64,000 bases of DNA from Euonymus europaeus. Lineage: Eukaryota > Streptophyta > Magnoliopsida > Celastrales > Celastraceae. Location: NCBI GenBank assembly GCA_963580455.1, contig OY756962.1, forward strand, positions 22,829,001 through 22,893,000, given 5' to 3'. Positions 1 through 13,496 of the stretch are shown here, piece after piece. The notes beneath the pieces are model-generated. The model had not been told where the DNA came from. It saw nothing but the letters and a program-made list of their open reading frames with translations, and ran no database searches. The translations under genes and the position numbers were made by a program. The first letter of the stretch is position 1, and every line of letters starts with the position of its first letter.

Positions 1-173
1 AACTGGGTACGAGCAACAATGGCACTAATGCAATTTCTTCGAAATCGAAGCTTATTTAAGTGTTCAAATCAAATATTAGATCTAGGCGCTCAATTAACCA
101 TGGTCAATAAGTTAACTGTAGTTTAGGCATTCCAGAATGTACAATTAACCGTAGTATCACCTTCTGTTGGTTA

Positions 174-181
174 CTATAAAG
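174..181 (+). promoter_or_regulatory. possible TATA element of the alpha-tubulin gene
   Basis: A CTATAAAG string lies about 130 bases before the tubulin start codon. That would give a 5' leader of roughly 100 bases, normal for plant tubulin genes. Assignment rests on sequence and distance only; no transcript start is known. Confidence 0.35.
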
Positions 182-298
182 CAAGGCGATCGCAGTTCTG
201 CAACCTTCACACTGAAAGGCGTCTTCATACACGCCGCTGCTCAAATTCCTCCCATACGGTCTGTATTGTTGTGTTGTGATTTTCAATCGTCTTTTTGA

Positions 299-2655
<2,357 letters not shown>

Positions 2656-2721
2656 CGAGGAGATGCAGCTCCTTTTATATGGGTTTTGTAATTGTTATCA
2701 TGATTGTGCTTTATGAGCTTA

Positions 2722-2727
2722 AATAAA
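2722..2727 (+). terminator. possible polyadenylation signal of alpha-tubulin
   Basis: An AATAAA hexamer lies 67 bases after the stop codon, in a T-rich 3' region. It is the best near-upstream element in view; the cleavage site itself is not known. Confidence 0.4.
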
Positions 2728-3811
2728 CTTGTTTGGTTTTCTTGGATGCTGCTTACTAGCCAAGTCCATGTTGTGGTGCTGATTTCTAGATTTGGTATCG
2801 TCAATTGTTTTATGTTGATTAATTCCATCGCCAGTTGCTGCGGAACCTTCCATTCTTCAGATACTACATGGTCTCTCTTTCTCGTATACCGGAAAAAGGT
2901 TTCAAATGAGCATATCCCATGGGAGTATGGGACAGCCATAGCTTGAACCTTCCTAAAATAATAAAGAAATTAAATCATATCATATAAAATACCGATCCTT
3001 TGTAGGAACTATTCCTAATAAAAAACTTTCAAAATGACACTCATGTGAAGTGTTGGATGCTAAATTGATCTTATATATTTTTATATAATTAAAAATTAAA
3101 ACACATGACAGATATGTTTAGAGCTAAAATGGGACATAATTTGGATGGTTGTAGGATTTTTCTATATAAATTATACGTACTTTTAAGCTCCTAAAAGTTA
3201 AAATACTTTAAAGTTAATTAAACAATCTTATGTGTGTGCGAGATTTGCTGACTATTTCAGGTGAATGAATATTGACTGTTCATCCACGGAGGTGAGCGTC
3301 GTTTTGATAACAAGGAACGCAAAATGACATAATTTATCGCTTGGCTCTGCGTCTCAACTAATCTCCTACACAACATCATTCCTTAATTTTATGTTGTTTC
3401 AACGCCTCTGCGATACGAGTACTGCAATCACACCGATGATTTTTAAAAGTTTGATTTGCCTTTTGTGGTGCAAAAATTAAATTCAATGTATGTTGTCAAA
3501 GTCAATGTGCGATAAGGCTCGGTAGCCTCAATCGAGAATAACGACGACGTCGAGGGAGGGATCAAGACGCACAACATCGGATGGGACGATGCTATTTATC
3601 GCCCAAGGAGATCCACGTTTCATTTAACTTTATATGTATGTATGTATTGATTTTTATATATATTAGGCTCCTTAACAGCATAATCCCCGTACTGCAATCT
3701 ACTTTGCACCAAGTCGAAATTTGGTAGTCCGAACAAAATAAGTAGCCTTTATTTCCAGCTTAATTTATTGGATAAATTGTCTTTACAATTTAGAGCTCCA
3801 GCAAACACACT
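2728..3811. other. spacer between convergent tubulin and xylulose kinase genes
   Basis: AT-rich sequence holding the 3' ends of both genes. I see no further exon, structural RNA or clear transposon. Confidence 0.6.
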
Positions 3812-6800
3812 CTAATTGCGACCAAACTTCTGCACGAGACAGTTCTCTATTTCCATTCTCTTCTTCATCAGCAAGGCATACTTAGAAACTAGCTTTTGTT
3901 CCCCAGCAGGCATCACGAGATTACAGTTGAAAGATGTCTTTTCTAACTTGTTCTTGTACATGCATGAGATTGGTACAAAATTTCCCTTTTTGCTACAGAG
4001 CCAACCATGAGCAGCTCTCAAAGCAGCTCCTAGGGAAGCCGAATCTGGAGAAAAAGCAAACAAGCTTGCTCATCAGACTCCGAAAGAAATGAACAGACCA
4101 ACAAGATCACTATTAGAAAATGTAGTTCAACTAAAACACCCTGAGGAAGCCAGCAACCATCTTCATTTTGAATGTGGCACAGTTTAAAAGGACGAAAAGA
4201 AGGGAACAAGCGTGAATCAATTCCAAATTATCTTAACAACAGAGAATTTACCAGGTCTCTCAACAGTATAGATATCGCAGCCGAAAATTGATGCTATTGA
4301 ATGCAAAATACTCTCATTTGCTGATGCACCGCCTGTTGCGATTATTCGTTTTGGAGGTGAAGGCATTCCAAATCTCTCTGCATGACCTCTCATTGAGAGG
4401 AATTGACCCTCAATTACTGCCCGAACCTGGAAAGGAAGTAGTATGTTTTCTATTCAATAAAAATGTGTACAATTGGTGAGTTTCAAAAAACTCAGAGTAG
4501 TGAACTAACCTCAGAAGGTGGATCGAATTCCTCTACTTCTTTCGCTTCCAGGATTTCTGGAATGTCACCCGTGAAATTTTGGAGAATATATCGATGAAAA
4601 CCAACTGAATACATAAAAATAATTGTATCAGTTATCAGCTATTTGAAAATTCTCATTATCCTATCCATCTCACCTCTATTTTCAAATCAAATGGATGAAA
4701 AATCTCATAGGAAGAAGATTAAATACACATTATGCATTTATGCTTGATTATATATCATTTGAATGCTCAAATGAAAGGAAGGGAAACAATTATTGTTCTA
4801 CAGTATTTCTTTGAATATAACATAAAAATATCTAGTATATGCTCAAATGGTAATTACAAGATGACAAAAAAACTAGGTACTCACTTGGGAGGGGAGGAAG
4901 AATTTCATGATCCGTGTAGAAGAAGCCAATTTTGCCTCCTATTGCAGAAAACAGAATGAGAAAACAGATAACAAAAAACACCTAGGTATAGACAAGTAAT
5001 TTATCGAATACATGCAACATACCATTAAGTGGCTGTGTTTGGTGCAAAAACTTGTTGAAAACATCCCATGATTTCTCCGCACAGCGATTACGCGCGTCTA
5101 ATTTAATCATTGAAGTCAGGGAATTGCTAAAGGTTTTGCAAAAAAACATAGGATAAAATAATACAACACCTTCACGAGTCAGGGATGCATTCTTGTATAC
5201 CAGCATAACCATGTAATTCTCTGGGTCTACAGGATTGGTAAAAACATGACCTTCCAACCTAGGTTGAGGATCTGCAGTGATACCAATAACCTGGTTGACA
5301 AGAATGGGAAGATCAAAAAGCAATGTATGACCATGAAAACAACTATCCAGTATGGAAATGAATTATTGAAAAATGGTTGACCTTTGCAACATGCCATCAT
5401 AAGTGAGATCAACAAGATGCCATCAAAAGATAGATCAGTTTCTGATGGAGGTAAACATGCTATCATGAATGACAATACAAGATTCGGGGGGGAGGGGAGG
5501 TGGTGGGATACTATTAGCAGTTTTTTACTCGTCTACTATATCATGATATAGAAAACGTACTCAGATGCTATATGCCATTTGATCTCATGGTTTTGGGTCT
5601 AACATTTATTATATTAACACCATAACACTGTAACATGAAGGACATGACATTAAAATTCTCCATTCAGACTTACAGTGTCACTGGTTCCAAGACTAATTGC
5701 CAGATCCCCTGGTGTGCTCAAGGTTAAACCTGTAAGTTCGAAATGTTTTTTGTATTATGTGGTAAGAATACACAAAGCAAATTTCAAATATTGGAGTAAA
5801 AATGTAGAGAATTTACCTGCTAAAGTGCAAGGGTTATCTCCAGACCACTGAACAACTAAACAATTCTTGCTAAAACGATACCTGCAAGAAGATCGTGTTT
5901 TGAGCTCCTAATAATAATGTACTAGGATTGTAGTTGTTCACAAGTATGCATGATCATAACAAATGATTATTAATAAAACGATAGACAGCATCAGAGTACA
6001 GAGAGTGCTAGACACAAGAGTATTGTTTTCTTTTATCATTAGAATAAATAAAAAAGCCACTGTTCTCAGAATTTCCTGTTTGGTTCATAACTTCATATCT
6101 CATTTTCTTGCTTAAACCCGCAATCACAACAATGGTCCACAGCAATAATATAAACACTTTTCTTCATCACAGAGACAATAATGCAACTGCAACCAACAAA
6201 TCAAAAATCAAATTATTTATGCTCTCTAAAGGATTACACAATTTCTCTGATCATCGGGAGTCTTGCTTACAAATAAGGCAATCGTATCTCAGGATGGCTG
6301 AGCCAATTACAGTATAGATAATGCTAACCTCTCCACAAAGTAGGATGAAATATGACCAGCAACAGCATGTGAAGGGGCTAACTTTCCTAGCTTTTCTTCT
6401 AAACCTGGTGCTGTGGCCTATATATAACATTTAATTAAAAACATCAGCCAATGTGAAGCATATAACTAAAATTTGTTACATCAATACATGCAACATAAGG
6501 GTCAGTAGCAAAAGTACTAAAAGATGCAGCAAGCAAACCTCTAAAGCTACTTTGGACCAGGCTCTTTTCTTGATATCCATCAAGTTCATGCCACTTCCAT
6601 CAGCTTCATCAATACAAGCATAAGCCCCAATAAGAAGAGATGCCAAGAAGGAGCTAACAAGGGAAATTCTCTCAGTATTGTAATAAACTTCGGGCTGTGT
6701 CTCAAAGATCTTTCTAATTTGAGGACCAGTGAATCTTTCATAGGCACGGGATCCGGTAATCTTAGATAACTCCAATGCACCTCCCATAGCCTTTTCAATC

Positions 6801-7450
6801 TCTCTACACTGAGCAGTGGTGCTGCTGTCCATCCATATTGGTGATTCCTTAATCAAAAAGGCACTCCCAAGCTGATCAAACAGTGTCTTGCTAGAGTCCA
6901 ATGATGATAAAAGGGCAGCACTTCCAGGATTCCAATAAACACTACCATGTTGCTGTCCACTCCCAGAAATCGCAGCAACCTTGCCAAAATCCAAATTTGA
7001 TTTCGATAACTTTTGAAGGATGAGATCAAAAGCCTCCACCCACATCAGTGTGGGTGAAACAATTCTGCCATTAACAGTGGTGTCTCTATAGACTCCATCT
7101 TTGGTCTTGTAATGGGGCAACTGGGAATCAAAGTGAACCAGCTCTGTTGCCACAATGTTGAGATTGGAGTCCAACACAGTCGCCTTCAATGACCTTCAAA
7201 ATTGACGACTAGAATCATGAATACTTAAAATACATCTACGGATCATATCTACAAAGCAAGTTTTCAGGAAAAAAATCTCTAATTTCAATTGGAATCCGCC
7301 ATTATAGACAACCCAAAACCCTAAATAATCAGAACAGAATAATAAGTGTAAAAAACACATCAAAGGGAATTCCGAGGAAATAGATACTTACTGAGTAGAA
7401 CTGTCGAACCCTAGGAAAAGAGAGTCTTGAGGAAGAGAGAAATCCCCCAT
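3812..7450 (-). CDS. XK2: xylulose kinase, FGGY family (11 exons, 558 aa)
   Basis: Phosphorylates D-xylulose to D-xylulose 5-phosphate, feeding the pentose phosphate pathway. Coding exons in order of transcription are 7392-7450, 6539-7193, 6329-6417, 5817-5881, 5674-5729, 5170-5290, 5023-5097, 4885-4938, 4510-4604, 4252-4426 and 3812-4044. All phases agree and the total is 558 residues, matching the Arabidopsis cytosolic XK2 length as I recall it. The N-terminus [20 protein letters not shown] contains the phosphate-binding FLGFDSST motif of the FGGY fold. [12 protein letters not shown] and the substrate-region WMDSST follow, then [15 protein letters not shown], and near the C-terminus the nucleotide-binding [14 protein letters not shown]. 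There is no transit peptide ahead of the FGGY fold, which fits a cytosolic enzyme. The start at 7450 is the only ATG that keeps FLGFDSST in frame. A MULE sits about 490 bases upstream of the start. Confidence 0.95.
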
Positions 7451-7565
7451 TGTCGTCGATTAAGTTCAGTTCCGAAGAGAAACCAGAGCTTATAGTAGTG
7501 CTTTGCGAAGTGCTCACTGTGCTCAAACTTATTATGACTGGTATTGATCAAAACCGAGAAGGAAT

Positions 7566-7592
7566 CTCACTCATATATAATATATAATAACA
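7566..7592 (-). promoter_or_regulatory. TATA-rich probable core promoter of xylulose kinase
   Basis: An alternating TATATAATATATAATA tract lies 120-140 bases upstream of the minus-strand ATG. Position and composition suit a TATA box, but AT-rich spacers contain such tracts by chance. Confidence 0.35.
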
Positions 7593-7938
7593 AACCATAA
7601 ACTTCACCTACAATTTCTCCATAGTTGGAAATTTTGGATAAGGCCGTGACAGATTTGGATTAGATCGGCTTCAAATCTTATGGAAAATCCCGTTTAGGAG
7701 AGTTTTGATTTCTTTCTGGAACTTTTCAAATTTCGAAATTTCTCCTGAAATACCAGAATTGAGCGTTTGGCCGGTAAAGTATGATCATCATCAGCCACAT
7801 CAGCAGTTCTTATCATTTTCTTTTCTTTCTTTTTGTACTTCACTCTAAATCAGCACTTCAGTACGATACTCTCCCGGCCCACCCATTACATGGCCACGGC
7901 CCACTTAATTTTTTGGCTGGCTTGTTCGAACAACTTCT

Positions 7939-7962
7939 ACCCCTCTAATTTCCAAGTTCACC
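7939..7962. repeat. left terminal inverted repeat of the MULE
   Basis: 24 bases beginning ACCCCTCTAATTTCC are identical to the reverse complement of 11171-11194. Confidence 0.8.
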
Positions 7963-8169
7963 ACATTCTAAAAAACCTCATTAAAAAATATAACATTTTT
8001 GAGTTCACCCGAAATACTTTTTTTTTAAAATATTTCAGAGTACACCCCATTAGTCTATATATTCAAATATTTGATCAAAACAGTAGCAAAAGAGAGCAAT
8101 TACACAGTATTAAACAGAGAAATATTACAACATCTTAAATTCATACTTGACAAAATAAATTCTCCATCT

Positions 8170-11036
8170 TCAATTTATGATCTCCACAGTGGCCATGTTA
8201 CGATGCTTGGATGATGACAACTCCACAATTTTTTTCATTCTACTGGCGAATTTCACTTGCCAAGCTCTTGAATTTGAATGATGATGATCTAACCACATCT
8301 TTGACACAGGAGGCAGCGGACTATCATCTTGAAGTTCCAATCTGATGAAGTGTGAATCATTGATATACCCGAAAACCATTAAAGCTTGGTTGTAATCCAA
8401 AGGCAGTGGATCTTTAAGTGGGAAAAATGTTAAGCATTGCTCATTTGAAATGAGCACAACCACTACTTTGTAACAACTGGAGATGACATTGCCCATATAA
8501 GGCATGATCATCCAATTCTTCGTATCAACAACTTTGGCTTGACATTCAACACTAGACAAAAGCTCCAATGTGCTTGATAAGGGAGCTAACATCCTGTCAT
8601 ATTCTTCTCCATTTTTGCGCAATTTAGTTGCAAGATCCTGTCGAACTATTTTCCACCCACTGTCACCTTCCCAACCATAATAATCACCAACAACCCTGAA
8701 GCCACAGTGTCCATCTCCAAGGACATCAACAACATTGGATATATAAGGTTGTATAAAATCAGGAAAAATAGCTATGAAACTGGTTGGCTTTCCATTTCTA
8801 GTGCGATAAACTTTCAGTTTACCTCTTTGTTTTGAGGTCTGGGTTGAAGATCTAGAAGTCTGACTCTGCTGCACATCATCAAAGACATGGTTTCAAGAGC
8901 ATGCTCAAAAGCTGAAGGCTCACGTTTGGTTGTCTTATCCACTGCTTGAGAGCTTGCCTTCCCCTTTTGCACCTTCTTCCTGCCCCTCAAATTCACCTTT
9001 GGTGTTGGTTCTAATATTCCTGTGGTGCTTGCCTTGCCCAAAGCCTGAAGTTGCCTTTTCAATTCGATCTTTTGAGGTCGTGTAGCAGTAGCAAATGTGG
9101 TCCACAAAATTCCCATCTCAGCATCAATTGTTACCTCATCTGCTGCCTCTTCACTCCAAGGTTTGATACATAATTTTTTCCAATAACTATGAATATCACA
9201 TAGTGGGATGCACCTACCTTCATTTCTATAAGTAGTGAGCTTATGTGCATAAGGCAGCCCATAGCTCTTTGCATTTGTGTGAAGACAATTATCTTCACTG
9301 ACACCAGAATTACCCATGCTAGCCAATTCAGTTTCTAGTTTCTCTAAAGCAGCAGTAGATACCAAGTTAACCAACTCCTTGAACAAATCAATCCTGAACC
9401 TAACTGGGACTCTAGTCAAACTCTGTTCAAATGAAGCTTTAATGTCTAGTACATGTCCTTGCAATAACAGATTTATCTTACTAAATGACTGGACAAACCC
9501 AGTAGCAGATGTGGACAAGTACTTTTTCAATTTTGAATGGCTGCTCTCCACTCTGTTTGTTGTCGTATTTCCTAGATGAAAGTATTCAACCATGAGGTGG
9601 TGACATAGCTCAAGGCCTTAGGATGGTCCTTGAACCTTCCCGGGATAAACTGAACATCTTCCTCATACTCTCTCACAATCTTAGCATGCACCACAGTACC
9701 CTAGCAGCCCATGAACTCATCAAAATTTGTTTTAATCTTGAATTCCCCAACACAGTTAGTGAGCACATTTTTAGATATATGGACTCGACATAGCATATTC
9801 TTTGCAGCAGGAAAAATAACCCTCAGAGCATTCATAAGTGCAATGTCTCGATCAGTGACGAAAACACCAGCCAAAACAGTTTCAAAAATCTCTCTGAAAC
9901 AAGTCAAAGCCCACTCATAATTATCCTGTTTCTCAGCATCCATGTAACAAAATGAAACTGAAAATGTCTTTTGTGTGCTTGTCACTCCAACAATCTACAA
10001 TAAAGGTAACCTGTACTTGTTGGTCTTGTAAGTGCAATCTAACATGAACACAAAAGGAAAACTCCTTGCTAGTTGGATTGAGGTAGAGCTGCACCAAAAC
10101 AGGTCCTTCAATACTTCAGTTGTTTCCTCAGACCTTTGTCTTGTAATATATCCATTTTCAGTGAGGAGCTTGAATAGTTGCTGCATATGAGACCTCCCAG
10201 TTGTCTCATGAATCTTCAAAGCAGTTCTTGCATTATACACAGTCTTCATTGTGGATGCATTCGTAGGGTCCTTCAACTTGATTTGATTCAAAATATCCAT
10301 TGTCTTCAACCCTGTCATGCTTAGCCTCTCAACAATCTCCTTCTCTTCTTTACTTAATCTACCAATATAAGAATGCCCTTCAAATGCCTTAACTAGAGCA
10401 TGGTTATGCACTCCATTCAAGACAACCAAGCTCCATGATCCAGTGCTTGCATTAGACACATAAGCTTTGAGGGAGAATGGGCATCCACATTTTTTTGTGG
10501 ATGATCTTCTCCTCTTTGTGATGGCTTTCTTCCTATACCCACCACTCCTCTCACACCCTAATAGTATCCTAGGAGTTCTCTTCAAATCATTTACATCCGA
10601 CCTATTGACAACAACCACAACCCCATTCTTACGGCCACATCTCTTTACATGATCAAGCACAACTTCTTTACTCTCAAATACCTACACAAATCATGAAACC
10701 AGCTCCTAATTCAACTACATTTACCAAAACAAATAGCTAAAATGAATAAATTTTCAAGACATATAGGGTTTAATACCAAATCAATACGAAAAACCTCTGT
10801 AGTGTCTACTTCAGTCATCAATGGAGAAGGTGCATCAACAATAGGACCCTATACAATCCAGAGACACATGCGTTGTTGTTTCAACACAGGAGTATGGCTA
10901 CAACTGAAAAACTTTAGACCTAGTTCATGTAAGAACTTACCTGTTCCTCTTCACAGAACTCTTCTCCGTTCGAGTTAGATTCCTCGACATCCATGGCTTC
11001 ATTGTCAAAGTCGACATCATCATTGTCGCCATCCAT
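8170..11036 (-). pseudogene. MULE transposase fused to an OTU cysteine-protease-like domain (broken)
   Basis: Exon 1 (10941-11036) encodes an acidic leader, MDGDNDDVDFDNEAMDVEES onward. Exon 2 starts at 10681 and carries a FAR1-type zinc-binding region (CGCPFSL ... GVHNHAL) and the first part of the MULE transposase (FVFMLDCTYKTNKYRLPLL). The frame then meets a TAG at 9995-9997 and resumes as IVGVTSTQKTFSVSF ... VFVTDRDIALMNAL. A second TAG follows at 9701-9703, replacing a codon after the FDEFMGC motif. A frame change with probable loss of some residues occurs near 9580-9595, before GNTTTNRVESSHSKLKKY. Another frame change near 8815-8875 leads into an OTU-like domain: DVLGDGHCGFRVV with the candidate catalytic Cys, and NDSHFIRLEL with the candidate His. 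It cannot make an intact transposase as it stands. The OTU part (about 234 codons, 8170-8874) is open throughout. The gene is a transposon passenger, not a host deubiquitinase. Confidence 0.85.
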
Positions 11037-11170
11037 CACGTGATCGTTCACGAAGTGAAATAGTGTTGACGCAATGCTCTGTTTTCAGATAGTGGAAGAG
11101 TGGAGAACAGTGACAACCAGGTAGAAATGGTTGAGGGTGTAGTAAGATTCACTGTTTTGGGGAAGATTGG

Positions 11171-11194
11171 GGTGAACTTGGAAATTAGAGGGGT
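11171..11194. repeat. right terminal inverted repeat of the MULE
   Basis: Inverted perfect copy of 7939-7962. It lies about 135 bases upstream of the minus-strand transposase start. Confidence 0.8.
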
Positions 11195-12003
11195 GGAAAT
11201 AGTGCTCATGCAACTGAATAGAATCTGTAAGTCTAAAACTTATAGAAAAGATCTAAAAAAAACTTATAGAAAAGATTAAGGAAAGAGAAGTATGTCAGTG
11301 CCTGGAAAAACAACACATGTACTTGATTTAAATAATTATTAAATTGATTTTATAAAATGTGTATTCTAATCAGTTTTAAATAATTATTAAAATAAAGTGA
11401 AATTATGTATGAATCAAGTATTCTCTCTCACTCTTCCAATAAATATTATGATTAAAAAGTGATGTCTATAAATAGACTAATACATTTGCTTGAATGAGGA
11501 AAGAAATGTTTTAACATCACTCTTACAAAATCAGCTTATCCATTAACCAGATGAATACATTATCCCTCGTTCAATGAATATTATGATTAAAAAGTAACGC
11601 ATACAAATAGATTTATGTCCTAGCTGTGGGACTCTGTTAATGTACGAGCAAATGAGCATAGAGCAAATGTTGCTGGACAAAATGATCAATATGTAGATTT
11701 TACAAATAACAGTTCAATCCTTTTGTTTATGTTGTCATGTCTTTTATCAAATATAGAGAAAACTGAAAAATATTTCACACCACAAGGCACTACTATGCAT
11801 GCCACAAAACATAAGTGTCTTGCAAATCAATTTTGGCCCAAGCTGTAAGAAGGCATCATTTACAAAATATTTATTTTCGAAGTGGTAAACAGCGAGGCTA
11901 AATACAAAACACACACAAGTTAAACTTTTTCCTAAAATCACACAAAAACTAAACTTAAGAAGACCTATAAACAAAACAGTTACAATAATACGGTCAACAG
12001 CCT

Positions 12004-12046
<43 letters not shown>

Positions 12047-13496
12047 CATACTAAAATGCAAGTGCTAAAAATATATCATGTTAGATTCTAATAAAAATAA
12101 ATATTATAAAAAGATGATTATTAAAAAAACATGTTCTAGAGGGTTTACATTTGGAAATATACAACCCTTTTAGAAGCCAATTTATAAAAATATATATGTT
12201 AATTCATTCTTTCAAAAATAATAATTTTTTTTCATTATCATCTAAGCCTTCATTCCAAAAGATCTAAACTTCTTTTTTTTTATAAAAGGTGACGGTACCT
12301 CAATAAATTTATTAATAACCTCGCCTATGGTGAAGGAATATCGTGGTAACATAATAAAAAAATAAAAGCACCATGTACAAACCGGTAACCAAAACAAAGG
12401 CTAGCACAAATAAAAGATATTACATAAGCATATATGAAGAAGTTGTTCCTAAAAATTAAAAACAACACTATCACACTATCGCTTAAAAAAAATGCTGGAC
12501 TTCAATTTACAAGCACCAAAAAAAACAATAACAATAAGGTTAAAATATACAATCCGCATTCGCGTGGATATTCGCCAAGTTTCATTGTATTTTGAAAAGG
12601 AGTTCATTTGTTATGTTATTGTTCTGTTCTGATCTTTCAAATTGAAACTTTATCAAAAATCAAACCACGTCAGAAATATCCATATATCCATACCTGGTGA
12701 GTATCCATAGAATCCACCCCAAATCAAACAGGTATGCTCTATTAGTTCATGGATCCAAAAACATGTACAAGAGACCGGCAAAATGGCAAAGACACAAAGG
12801 TTTCTTGTACCGATTTGTACGAGAATATGAGAAGATTAAAATACCGAATGAATATCAAGAGGAGCAGAGAGGACCCTTCCCCAAACCCGGATCGTTGATA
12901 TCCTTTCTTCCCTAAAGAAAGAAGAAAGGGGTCTATTTCATGCTCTAGTTGAAATTAAAGCCACTTGGAGAATGAAGAATGCACCAAAAGTTTATTTACT
13001 GCACAAACTGGATTATGAAAGGTACAGAGACCCAGTACTTTGGCATGTTTTCATGATCAGTCTATTCAACATTGAGGTTTAAATTATACTGCAAATGGTA
13101 ACCTAAGTAAGAAAACCTAGAGAAGTAATTACACCTCTATTTTCAGACTTAAAGTAAAAGTCCAAGGCCTATCTGCCTTCACTTTTTGTTGGCTTGAACT
13201 AAAACTAGTACCTACCATTTGGTTCACCAAACGGTCCTGTGTCGGGGGAAAATCTTCTTGTTGTGGGATCAGATCACACCTTCAAGCCTGTAATTTACAA
13301 TGGCCAACAACTCCACAAGTCTGTCAGCCGACAGTATATGGAAATGGCTGCAACTGGTCCCGATGGATGTGGAATCCATCCCCAAAAAACATACACCATT
13401 CTTAAGTCCAGCGTGCCTTGGGGAGCACAGCGCGAGAATGCCCTCTAGAGCAGGTTTAGATAATTTTGGAATGCAAGAGTGCAGGCTCCATTATTA
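11195..13496. other. AT-rich spacer without a recognisable gene
   Basis: Sequence between the MULE and the 3' end of the esterase gene. It holds a long TA microsatellite and A/T-rich stretches. The few open frames here have no family resemblance and no splice-compatible partners. Confidence 0.55.
12006..12042. repeat. (TA)n microsatellite
   Basis: About 18 uninterrupted TA dinucleotides. Likely length-polymorphic and prone to assembly error. Confidence 0.95.

Larger units (their letters stand above)
7939..11194 (-). mobile_element. Mutator-like element (MULE) with OTU-protease-type gene
   Basis: A 3.26 kb DNA transposon whose ends are inverted copies of each other: 24 bases at 7939-7962 are exactly repeated, inverted, at 11171-11194. 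Weaker similarity continues about 12 bases outward, so the true termini may lie slightly beyond these limits. No clean 9-bp target duplication could be read. Inside is a degraded minus-strand gene for a transposase fused to an OTU-like domain. The element lies between the xylulose kinase promoter and the spacer of the esterase gene. Short inverted repeats plus a FAR1/MULE transposase identify the superfamily. Confidence 0.85.

Noticed and set aside
12290..12420. AATTTATTAATAAC-containing segment, similar in feel to 53120-53300 and 63640-63700
   Set aside because: Could be LINE or SINE tails, but the three segments share only short AT-rich words and no poly(A)-plus-duplication structure could be shown.
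12697..12915. Open frame of 72 codons on the + strand
   Set aside because: No family resemblance, no splice partner, and no homologue-like composition; probably chance in spacer DNA.
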